Position numbers and translations under genes: made by a program
Part shown: in pieces, positions 1 through 5,453 of the stretch
How the letters are laid out: every line of letters starts with the position of its first letter
Numbering within the stretch: the stretch's first letter is position 1
DNA from: Gammaproteobacteria bacterium
GTDB taxonomy: Bacteria; Pseudomonadota; Gammaproteobacteria; Steroidobacterales; Steroidobacteraceae
NCBI GenBank assembly: GCA_030038645.1
Contig: JASHSR010000499.1
Span: forward strand, 1 to 6,915
Direction of reading: 5' to 3'
Length of the DNA: 6,915 nt
The notes under the pieces: model-generated
Told to the model about the DNA's origin: nothing
Database searches by the model: none
What the model saw: only the letters and a program-made list of their open reading frames with translations

Positions 1-657
1 ACGCATCGCAATGTGAGCTACATTTTCGCCGGCTCCAAGACGCGCCTGCTCACCGACATGACGAGCCACCACTCACGGCCGTTCTATCGCATGGGCGCCG
101 CGCTGTTTCTCGGGCCGGTGCCGCGAGCGCCGTTCGCGGATTTTCTCCGTGCCGGATTCGAGGGTCGAGGCTTCAAGGTCGCGCCGAACGCCGTCGAGCG
201 AATACTCGATCTGGCGGAAGACGTTCCGTACAGCGTTCAGAGGCTGGCGCACCGCTGCTGGGACCTGCTGAACGCGGGCGGTCCGAGCATATCGGACACG
301 CTGACACCTCGGTTCGTCGAGCAGACCTTGCAGCGCATCGCGCTCGAGGATGACCCCGCTTACACTCATATATGGGTCTCGCTCACCGCCGTCCAGAAGA
401 AAGCCCTGAAGGCCGTGGTCGGCCGTGGCGGCACGAACCTGCTGTCGAAGAGCGTCGCGGACGAGCACGGCCTTGCGCCGGCCAGCATGCAAAAGGCGCT
501 CAAAGCGCTCGACCGGCGGGGGCTCATTCGCGAGGAGCAATCGACCGGAGCTGTGCGCTGGCGACTGGATGACCCGTTCCTCGCTACCTGGTTGAGACTG
601 GCGCAATCGACACCGTCGAGCGCATATCCCGCCAGGGGTCCGGGCCGGGCTCGTTGA
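1..657 (+). CDS. AAA+ ATPase, C-terminal part (5' end outside window)
   Basis: The frame is open from the first base, so the start and the Walker A/B region lie outside the window; 218 residues are visible. The first residues read HRNVSYIFAGSK, which resembles the sensor-1 strand of a family of bacterial and archaeal AAA+ ATPases. It is followed by the usual 'PFYRMG...LFLGPV' stretch and a helical segment with 'VPYSVQRLAHRCW'. A winged-helix-like C-terminus (about residues 124-200) holds 'LTAVQKKALKAV' and ends in DDPFLATWL, a typical closing motif of this family. Such proteins are stand-alone P-loop ATPases with a C-terminal DNA-binding-like domain and mostly unknown roles. The last 16 or so residues are low-complexity (Ser/Pro/Arg/Gly). 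The gene converges on the hemD-like gene with one base between the stop codons. No link to nitrogen metabolism is visible. Family call fairly sure, function unknown. Confidence 0.75.
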   Translation, partial: THRNVSYIFAGSKTRLLTDMTSHHSRPFYRMGAALFLGPVPRAPFADFLRAGFEGRGFKVAPNAVERILDLAEDVPYSVQRLAHRCWDLLNAGGPSISDTLTPRFVEQTLQRIALEDDPAYTHIWVSLTAVQKKALKAVVGRGGTNLLSKSVADEHGLAPASMQKALKALDRRGLIREEQSTGAVRWRLDDPFLATWLRLAQSTPSSAYPARGPGRAR

Positions 658-658
658 G

Positions 659-1483
659 TCAGGAGCTGCGTGAGCTCGAGAGCGCCTTCTCGAGCGCTGC
701 GGTCAGCGGCTTCAAGAAGAAAGACTCGGACGGCATGACCTGCGCCCGCACACCGCGGGCCTCCAGCGCGGCCGCCACGACGGGGCCCACGGCCGCGACG
801 AGCGTCTTGCCCAGCGCCTTGCGCGCGAGCTCCTCGACTCCGGCGGCGAACAGGCGCTCCACCTGCGACCCGCTGGTGAACGCGATGGCATCCACCGTCC
901 CCGACGCCATCCGCTCGAGCAGCGCTCGGACTGCCTGATCGTCGGCCGCGTCGGCATAGACGTAAGGCGCGACCGGCAGGACGCTCGCGCCGGCGCCCTC
1001 GAGAAACTCGACGAGCGGCGTGTTCGGCTCGGTGCCGTAGAGCTGCAGGCCGACGCGGCGGCCTTTGAGATCCACGCGTCGCAGCGTCGCGATGATCCCT
1101 CCCGTGGTCGGCGGCTCGGCCGGGAGATCGGCGCCGAGCCCGAGCTCCTTCAGCGCGCGCGCCGGCTTCGGGCCGCGCGTGATCTTGCGGGCGCGCGCGA
1201 GCGCGCGCACGAATGGCTCTCTCAACGCCGGCTCGTGCCGGTCGATGCACCCGATGAGCCGGCGCAGGCCCTCGCCCGTGAGCAGGATCAGGTCGTCGCA
1301 CGCTCCCGCCGCGAAGCGGCGCGCCCACTCGAGCACCGGCGCGGGATCCGGCGCGTCGCGGATGGCGACCAGCGGGCAGCGCAGCACGCTCGCGCCGCGG
1401 CGCTCGAGCAGGCCGGCGAAGACGTCGAGCTCGCGAGTCTCGGGCACCGCGATCGTGCGTCCGGCAAGGGGCGAGGCGCTCAT
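659..1483 (-). CDS. hemD: Uroporphyrinogen-III synthase-like protein (HemD family)
   Basis: Encodes 274 residues, about the usual length for HemD, which closes and inverts hydroxymethylbilane to uroporphyrinogen III, the precursor of siroheme and heme in the cytoplasm. The protein shows the two-lobe HemD pattern: an opening 'LAGRTIAVPETRELDVFAGL' strand-helix (residues 7-26), 'DDLILLTGEGLRRL' (63-76), the return lobe 'LKGRRVGLQLYGTEPN' (139-154), then 'IAFTSGSQVERLF' (200-212) and 'AAVGPVVAAALEARGV' (230-245). I chose the ATG at 1483 because the fold begins a few residues later; a GTG at 1516 would add 11 residues. Neither start has a clear ribosome binding site. It lies downstream of nasT on the same strand, probably co-transcribed, and would feed siroheme synthesis for NirB. 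The LTGEG and 'RGPKP' segments recall the HemD-like proteins beside mycobacterial nirBD, some of which carry an extra DNA-binding domain; none is present here. A regulatory or non-canonical role is therefore possible. Confidence 0.8.
   Translation of the reverse strand: MSASPLAGRTIAVPETRELDVFAGLLERRGASVLRCPLVAIRDAPDPAPVLEWARRFAAGACDDLILLTGEGLRRLIGCIDRHEPALREPFVRALARARKITRGPKPARALKELGLGADLPAEPPTTGGIIATLRRVDLKGRRVGLQLYGTEPNTPLVEFLEGAGASVLPVAPYVYADAADDQAVRALLERMASGTVDAIAFTSGSQVERLFAAGVEELARKALGKTLVAAVGPVVAAALEARGVRAQVMPSESFFLKPLTAALEKALSSSRSS
674..695. other. Perfect 8-bp inverted repeat near convergent gene ends
   Basis: GCTCGAGA (674-681) and TCTCGAGC (688-695) are perfect complements around a 6-base loop. 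The hairpin lies inside the last codons of the hemD-like gene and starts 16 bases after the ATPase stop codon. It could act as a shared hairpin end for both convergent transcripts, but no T-run follows on either strand. CTCGAG is common in this GC-rich DNA, so chance is a real alternative. Confidence 0.3.
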
Positions 1484-1566
1484 GGCTCGAGAGCTTAGTA
1501 CGCGCGCGCCGAGCACGCACTTGCGGCCGCTTCGCGCCCGTCGCTGGCGGCGCGCGAGTCGCCGGG

Positions 1567-1662
1567 CCGATCCTCACGCGAGTCGGCAGGCCGGTCCCCG
1601 CGCGAGTCGGCGGACCGATCCTCACGCGGGTCGGCAGGCCGATCCTCACGCGAGTCGGCGCG
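1567..1662. repeat. Four tandem copies of a 24-bp repeat
   Basis: Four head-to-tail units start at 1567, 1591, 1615 and 1639. Each begins with a version of CCGATCCTCACGCGAGTCGG followed by four variable bases (CAGG, CGGA, CAGG, CGCG). Units 1, 3 and 4 are nearly identical and unit 2 is the most diverged. A degraded partial unit (CGCGAGTCGCCGGG) lies just before at 1553-1566. Each unit starts CCGA or CCGG and has TCGG near its end, so unit junctions can fold into short hairpins; the best pairs 1628-1635 with 1638-1645. The array fills much of the 200-base gap between the nasT stop (1684) and the hemD start (1483). No start, ribosome binding site or T-run terminator is evident in the rest of that gap. 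The period is eight codons, so any frame reads as an 8-residue repeat, but none belongs to a convincing gene. Possible roles are mRNA folding or processing between nasT and hemD, or replication-slippage expansion. Confidence 0.85.
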
Positions 1663-1683
1663 CCAGCCCCCCGCCGCGGCCGG

Positions 1684-2271
1684 TTATTTCGGCAAGCGCT
1701 CCGCCGTCACGAGGCTTCGAGCCACCTCGGCGATTCGGCGGTTGTCGCTCATCGCCGCTTTGCGCAGCAGCGCGTAGGCCTCCTCCTCGCTCAGGCTCCG
1801 CTCTCTCATGAGGATGCCCTTCGCGCGGTCGATGAGCTTGCGGTCCTCGAGCGCTTGCTTGGCGCGATCGCGCTCCTCGCGGATGCGATCGAATGCCTGG
1901 AAGCGGCTCACCGCGAGCTCGAGGATCGATCTCACGCGCTCCTTTTTCAGCCCATCGATGATGTAGGCGCCGACGCCCGCGTCCACCGCCGCGGCGGTCA
2001 TGTCGGGATCGGAGCGATCCACGAAGATCGCAACCGGGCGCCGCACGGAGCGCGACACGTCGAGCATCTGCTCGAGCAGGCCGCGGTCCGGATCTCCGAG
2101 GTCGATGAAGATCACATCGGGAGCGGCGTCCACGATCCGCCGCAGCAGGTTGTGCGTGTGACGGACCACGACGACATTCGTGCAGCCGGTCTCGCTCAGG
2201 CCCTCTTTCAAAAGAGAGCAGCGCGCCTCGTCGTGCTCGACGAGCAGAATCCGCAAGGTCTCGGCGCTCAT
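1684..2271 (-). CDS. nasT: NasT, receiver-ANTAR RNA-binding antiterminator for nitrate/nitrite assimilation
   Basis: Encodes 195 residues, the usual NasT length. Residues 6-125 form a receiver domain: 'LRILLVEHDE' with acidic E12/D14, a candidate phospho-acceptor D57 in 'VIFIDLGD', and the NasT-like 'VGAYIIDGLKK' (100-110). A helical linker (about 125-145) leads to an ANTAR domain (about 141-190) with 'LIDRAKGILM' (146-155), 'SEEEAYALLRKAAM' (161-174) and 'RRIAEVARSLV' (178-188), the signature of this RNA-binding fold. NasT-family proteins bind a leader RNA and prevent terminator formation upstream of nitrate or nitrite reductase genes. The nirB leader facing it carries such a terminator, which supports the call. 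NasS, the nitrate-sensing inhibitor that usually accompanies NasT, is not in the window. The ATG at 2271 is chosen because the receiver fold starts at once; no Shine-Dalgarno sequence precedes it, and a sigma-54-like element lies immediately upstream. Confidence 0.92.
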   Translation of the reverse strand: MSAETLRILLVEHDEARCSLLKEGLSETGCTNVVVVRHTHNLLRRIVDAAPDVIFIDLGDPDRGLLEQMLDVSRSVRRPVAIFVDRSDPDMTAAAVDAGVGAYIIDGLKKERVRSILELAVSRFQAFDRIREERDRAKQALEDRKLIDRAKGILMRERSLSEEEAYALLRKAAMSDNRRIAEVARSLVTAERLPK

Positions 2272-2281
2272 GCTCGAGCGG

Positions 2282-2298
2282 TTGCAACGCGCGTGCCG
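2282..2298 (-). promoter_or_regulatory. Sigma-54-like -24/-12 element facing nasT
   Basis: On the minus strand this reads CGGCACGCGCGTTGCAA. It matches the sigma-54 consensus (TGGCACG, four bases, TTGCA) except for the first base, with exactly 10 bases between the GG and GC dinucleotides. The predicted transcription start is at about 2271-2272, essentially on the nasT ATG, so the message would be leaderless. That fits the missing Shine-Dalgarno sequence but is unusual, so the match may be chance. The NtrC-type dyad about 220 bases upstream could serve this promoter too. Confidence 0.4.
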
Positions 2299-2508
2299 AT
2301 GTCGGCCGCGGTGGCTTCGCGGACCGGGTCGAGCCCCCGCGCGCGGGCAAATGCGGCCCATGCGCGCAGCCGAGCTCGGCGCATTCGCCGCTGAAGGCCG
2401 TGACTTTACGACCGAAGGCGGACGATGGGCGACGGGGCACAAAGAAGCCGGCTCCCGCGGGCGTGTCGAGTCGCGCCGCAAGCCTGTCGATCGAGCTGCC
2501 CGAGCATT

Positions 2509-2533
2509 GCGACGCACAACCATCGTGCGTCGC
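2509..2533. promoter_or_regulatory. Probable NtrC-binding dyad (enhancer)
   Basis: GCGACGCAC (2509-2517) and GTGCGTCGC (2525-2533) are perfect 9-base complements around a 7-base spacer. The inner core GCAC-N7-GTGC is the spacing of NtrC enhancer sites. The bases flanking the core are not the preferred ones (A after GCAC, C before GTGC). The centre, at 2521, is about 170 bases upstream of the predicted nirB transcription start, a normal distance for an enhancer acting on a sigma-54 promoter. I found no second clear site. Another dimeric regulator remains possible. Confidence 0.6.
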
Positions 2534-2666
2534 GGCGCGGCGTTGCCCCAACTCGGATCAGAGGCCCGGGCGGCCCCCTCTCGCCCCGCCGTCGGCACCG
2601 CCCGGCCCGCGCGCAAGTCCTTGTGAGGATGGGGCAGCCGAGACCCTCATACGGCCCCGGCGTGCG

Positions 2667-2682
2667 TGGCACACGCATTGCA
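2667..2682 (+). promoter_or_regulatory. Sigma-54 promoter of nirB
   Basis: TGGCACACGCATTGCA matches the sigma-54 -24/-12 consensus, with GG at 2668-2669, GC at 2680-2681 and the required 10 bases between them. Transcription should start near 2693, giving a leader of about 170 bases before nirB. A 6-bp inverted repeat (TGCGTG/CACGCA, 2663-2677) overlaps the -24 element and might be incidental. The combination with the NtrC-type dyad upstream and nitrite reductase downstream makes this a confident prediction. Confidence 0.8.
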
Positions 2683-2734
2683 TTCTCCCGATCAAGCAGA
2701 TGGGTCCCTGCCCCTCGGGACTCGTCGCGAGGAG

Positions 2735-2753
2735 CGGGTCGAGACTCGACCCG
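2735..2753. repeat. 19-bp palindrome in the nirB leader (hairpin B)
   Basis: CGGGTCGAGACTCGACCCG has 9-base arms around a single central A. As RNA it makes a stem of 7 bp (2735-2741 with 2747-2753) with loop AGACU. It could be the first hairpin of an ANTAR-bound pair, although the loop has five rather than six bases and lacks the expected G at position 4. As DNA it could be an operator downstream of the transcription start. Confidence 0.55.
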
Positions 2754-2755
2754 TA

Positions 2756-2769
2756 CGGCAGCGCCGCCG
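2756..2769 (+). promoter_or_regulatory. Candidate ANTAR hexaloop hairpin (antiterminator)
   Basis: CGGC (2756-2759) and GCCG (2766-2769) pair around the hexaloop AGCGCC. The loop has A at position 1 and G at position 4, the features known to be recognised in ANTAR target hairpins. It uses 2760-2769, the 5' arm of the terminator, so the two structures exclude each other, as expected for antitermination. The stem is only 4 bp, so the prediction is tentative. Confidence 0.4.
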
Positions 2770-2823
2770 ATTTCGTGGCACGAGCGTACCCCGTGTGCAC
2801 GACGTCGGCGGCGCTTCTTTTTT
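2760..2823 (+). terminator. Rho-independent terminator in the nirB leader (attenuator)
   Basis: AGCGCCGCCGA (2760-2770) pairs perfectly with TCGGCGGCGCT (2805-2815), an 11-bp GC-rich stem. TCTTTTTT (2816-2823) follows. The enclosed 34 bases can fold further: TCGTG (2773-2777) with CACGA (2798-2802), and CACG (2779-2782) with CGTG (2792-2795), extending one long hairpin. It ends 38 bases before the nirB ATG and after the predicted promoter, with no upstream gene on this strand, so it is best read as a regulated attenuator. Confidence 0.85.
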
Positions 2824-2861
2824 GGACGCATCGCCGCGCGGCCGCAGGCCGCGAGCAGGAC

Positions 2862-5453
2862 ATGGCACCCAGGATCGTCGTCGTCGGCAACGGAATGGTC
2901 GGCCAGCGTTTTCTCGAGGCGCTGGCGGAGGGCTCGCACCCGTTTGCCGTCACGGTCTTCGCCGAGGAAAGCCGTCCCGCGTACGATCGGGTGCAGCTCT
3001 CGAGCATCTTCGCCGGCAAGGCGCCCGGCGAGCTGTCGCTCGCGCCGCCGGGCTTCTTCGAGCGGTCCGGCATCGCGCTCAACTTGAGCGAGCACGCGGT
3101 CGCGATCGACCGCCGCGCGAAGCGCGTGCGCACGGCGCTCGGCCGCGAGGCCGCCTACGACATACTCGTGCTCGCAACCGGCTCGTGTCCCTTCGTTCCG
3201 CCGGTACCGGGTCGGGATCGGCCCGCGTGCTTCGTCTATCGCACCCTCGATGATTTGGAGGCGATCCGCGCGGCGGCGCGGGATGCGCGCTCGGGCGCCG
3301 TGGTGGGCGGAGGACTGCTCGGACTCGAGGCGGCCAAGGCGCTGCGCGACCTCGGCCTCGAGACGCACGTCGTCGAGCTCGCGCCGCGCCTGATGGCGCT
3401 GCAGGTCGATGAGATGGGCGGAGCGCTGCTCAGGCGCAAGATCGAGGCGCTCGGCGTGCGCGTGCACACCGGAAGGAGCGCGCGCGAGATCGCCGCCGGC
3501 GCGGCGGCGCGCCATCGCATGTCGTTCGCCGACGGGTCGCAGCTCGAGGTCGATCTCGTCGTCTTCTCCGCCGGCATTCGGCCCCGCGACGAGCTTGCCC
3601 GGAGCGCCGGTCTCGCGGTCGGCGAGCGCGGCGGCATCGCGATCGACGACGCATGCCGCACGTCCGATCCATCGATCTACGCCATCGGCGAGTGCGCGCT
3701 GTGGAATGGAAAGATCTTCGGGCTCGTGGCGCCCGGCTATCGGATGGCGCAAGTCGCGGCCGCGCACATCGCCGGCGCGGTGGCGCCGGCGCGCTTCCAA
3801 GGCGCCGACTCGAGCGCGAAGCTGAAGCTCCTCGGCGTGGACGTGGCGTCGATCGGCGATGCGCACGCGGCGTCCGCCGGCGCGCAGTGCTACACGTTCG
3901 TGGACGAGCGCCGACAGATCTACAAGAAGCTCGTGGTGGATGAGACCGGGCGCCGCCTCGTCGGCGGAGTCCTGGTCGGCGACACGGAGAGCTTCGGCGA
4001 ATGGCGTCAAATGATGCTCGACGGCCTGCCGCTGCCGGAGCGGCCGGAGGAGCTGATCCTGCCGGGCGTGGGCGGCGCGGCGTCCTCCTCTGGTGAGGCA
4101 ATTGCCGCCTCCGGCGCCGGGAGGCCGGCCGGGTCGGGCCTCGCGGCGCTCGCGCCCTCCGCGCAGATCTGCTCGTGCAACAACGTGAGCCAGGCCGCGA
4201 TCTGCGCGGCCATCGGGGAGGGCTGCACGACCCTGGGCGCGATCAAATCGAAGACCAAGGCATCGAGCACCTGTGGGGGCTGCGCGCCGCTCGTGACTCG
4301 GATACTCCACGCGGAGCTCGAGCGTCGCGGAGTGTCGGTCGATCGTCACCTTTGCGAGCACTTTCCCTACTCGCGGCAGCAGCTCTTCCATCTCATTCGC
4401 GTCGGCGGCTTGAGGAGCTTTGCCGAGGCGCTCGTGAAGCACGGCAAGGGGCACGGCTGCGACGTGTGCAAGCCCGCCGTCGCCTCCATCCTCGCGTCCT
4501 GCTGGAACGACTTCGTGCTTTCGCCGGACAAGCAGCCGCTGCAGGACACGAACGACTACTACCTCGCGAACCTGCAGAAGGACGGCACGTACTCCGTCGT
4601 GCCGCGCATCCCGGGCGGCGAGATCACGCCGCAGAAGCTCATCGCGATCGGCGAGGTGGCGGCGAAGTACGGCCTGTACACGAAGATCACCGGCGGCCAG
4701 CGCATCGATCTCTTCGGCGCCCGTGTCGGCGAGCTGCCGCTCATCTGGCGGGATTTGATCGCCGCAGGCTTCGAGTCGGGGCATGCCTACGGCAAGGCGA
4801 TGCGCACGGTGAAGTCCTGCGTCGGCTCGACCTGGTGCCGCTACGGTGTGCAGGACAGCGTCGCGCTCGCGATCGAGATCGAGAATCGCTACAAGGGGCT
4901 GCGCTCGCCGCACAAGCTGAAGCTCGCCGTCTCCGGCTGCGCGCGCGAGTGCGCGGAGGCCCAGGGCAAGGACGTGGGCATCATCGCGACGGAGCGGGGC
5001 TGGAATCTCTACGTCTGCGGCAACGGCGGCATGAAGCCGCGCCACGCCGAGCTCCTCGCCGCCGATCTCGACAAGCCGACGCTCATCCGCTACATCGACC
5101 GCTTCCTGATGCTCTACATCCGCACGGCCGACCGCCTGCAGCGCACGGCGACGTGGCGCGACCAGCTCGAGGGCGGCCTCGAGTACCTGAAGGCGGTCGT
5201 GTGCGAGGACGAGCTCGGCATCGCCGCGGAGCTCGAGGCGGACATGGCCCGGGTGATCGCGGGCTACCAGTGCGAGTGGAAGAAAGCGATCGAGGATCCC
5301 GAGACGCTCGCGCGCTTCCGCCACTTCGTGAACAGCGACGCGCAGGACGACAACGTCGTCTTCGTTCGGGAGCGGGGACAGATCCGCCCCGCCAAGCCGG
5401 GCGAGCGCGGCAAGCGCGCGGACGCCGCGCCAAGGGAGGAGGCGCTCACATGA
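2862..5453 (+). CDS. nirB: Assimilatory NAD(P)H nitrite reductase, large subunit NirB
   Basis: Encodes 863 residues, close to the roughly 850 usual for NirB, which with NirD reduces nitrite to ammonium by six electrons in the cytoplasm. Domains in order: an FAD fold with G9-N-G11-M-V-G14; an NAD(P) fold with GGGLLG (149-154) and 'YAIGEC' (273-278); a Gly/Ala/Ser linker (about 402-433); a BFD-type [2Fe-2S] domain with C437, C439, C471 and C474; a second BFD-like segment with 'CEHF' (498-501) and 'GCDVCKP' (532-538); and a sulfite/nitrite reductase domain (about 560-800). The four ligands of the [4Fe-4S]-siroheme centre are present as C653-x5-C659 and C693-x3-C697. The ATG at 2862 starts directly at the FAD fold; the open frame continues upstream through the leader, but that stretch is not protein-like. 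AGGA lies only one base before the ATG, so the ribosome site is weak. The 3' end overlaps the next gene by ATGA, implying coupled translation. Confidence 0.97.
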   Translation: MAPRIVVVGNGMVGQRFLEALAEGSHPFAVTVFAEESRPAYDRVQLSSIFAGKAPGELSLAPPGFFERSGIALNLSEHAVAIDRRAKRVRTALGREAAYDILVLATGSCPFVPPVPGRDRPACFVYRTLDDLEAIRAAARDARSGAVVGGGLLGLEAAKALRDLGLETHVVELAPRLMALQVDEMGGALLRRKIEALGVRVHTGRSAREIAAGAAARHRMSFADGSQLEVDLVVFSAGIRPRDELARSAGLAVGERGGIAIDDACRTSDPSIYAIGECALWNGKIFGLVAPGYRMAQVAAAHIAGAVAPARFQGADSSAKLKLLGVDVASIGDAHAASAGAQCYTFVDERRQIYKKLVVDETGRRLVGGVLVGDTESFGEWRQMMLDGLPLPERPEELILPGVGGAASSSGEAIAASGAGRPAGSGLAALAPSAQICSCNNVSQAAICAAIGEGCTTLGAIKSKTKASSTCGGCAPLVTRILHAELERRGVSVDRHLCEHFPYSRQQLFHLIRVGGLRSFAEALVKHGKGHGCDVCKPAVASILASCWNDFVLSPDKQPLQDTNDYYLANLQKDGTYSVVPRIPGGEITPQKLIAIGEVAAKYGLYTKITGGQRIDLFGARVGELPLIWRDLIAAGFESGHAYGKAMRTVKSCVGSTWCRYGVQDSVALAIEIENRYKGLRSPHKLKLAVSGCARECAEAQGKDVGIIATERGWNLYVCGNGGMKPRHAELLAADLDKPTLIRYIDRFLMLYIRTADRLQRTATWRDQLEGGLEYLKAVVCEDELGIAAELEADMARVIAGYQCEWKKAIEDPETLARFRHFVNSDAQDDNVVFVRERGQIRPAKPGERGKRADAAPREEALT
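5434..5442 (+). promoter_or_regulatory. Strong ribosome binding site of the NirD fusion gene
   Basis: GGGAGGAGG includes a full AGGAGG seven bases before the ATG at 5450. It lies inside the last codons of nirB. It fixes the start of the downstream gene and contrasts with the weak site of nirB, which suggests the NirD fusion can be translated efficiently along with termination-coupled re-initiation at the ATGA overlap. Confidence 0.85.

Larger units (their letters stand above)
2272..2861. other. Divergent control region between nasT and nirB
   Basis: This 590-base stretch separates the divergent nasT and nirB genes. It holds a sigma-54-like element facing nasT, an NtrC-type dyad, a sigma-54 promoter facing nirB, and a structured leader with terminator, each listed separately. 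I see nothing convincing in 2299-2508 or 2534-2659. Frames are open across much of it, including one running in phase into nirB, but their translations are Arg/Ala/Pro-rich and unlike a protein family, so I treat it as non-coding. Confidence 0.8.
2693..2861 (+). promoter_or_regulatory. nirB leader RNA, predicted NasT-responsive attenuator
   Basis: This is the predicted untranslated leader from the sigma-54 start to the nirB ATG. In order it can form hairpin A (2702-2708 with 2717-2723, one G-T wobble, 8-base loop), hairpin B (2735-2753), a short candidate antiterminator hairpin (2756-2769), and a strong terminator (2760-2823). No gene lies upstream on this strand, so the terminator most plausibly attenuates nirB itself. 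NasT/NasR systems use this layout: a leader with ANTAR-bound hairpins ahead of a terminator. The divergent nasT gene fits. The exact protein-binding hairpins are inferred, not proven. Confidence 0.65.

Noticed and set aside
366..1649. Minus-strand open frame beginning in the 24-bp repeats
   Set aside because: It starts with an 8-residue repeat and then runs out of phase through hemD with Arg-rich sequence. It has no family motifs.
1567..1662. CRISPR array
   Set aside because: The units are contiguous 24-bp tandem copies with no unique spacers between them, and no cas gene is visible.
2702..2723. Hairpin A as the first ANTAR hexaloop
   Set aside because: Its loop has eight bases (TGCCCCTC) and lacks the A1/G4 pattern. 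I list it only as part of the leader structure.
2776..2790. A second sigma-54 promoter (TGGCACG) inside the terminator loop
   Set aside because: The -24 half matches, but the -12 position carries CC instead of GC and no TTGC follows at the required spacing.
2400..2861. In-frame upstream extension of nirB by 154 codons
   Set aside because: The stretch is Arg/Ala/Pro-rich without a recognisable domain, and it covers the sigma-54 promoter and the terminator hairpin. The FAD fold of NirB begins at the ATG at 2862, so the open frame reflects high G+C.
2406..5324. Minus-strand open frame of 972 codons opposite nirB
   Set aside because: It mirrors the codons of nirB, a clear family member on the plus strand, and its composition is low-complexity and unlike any family I know. 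Long antisense frames are expected in GC-rich coding DNA.
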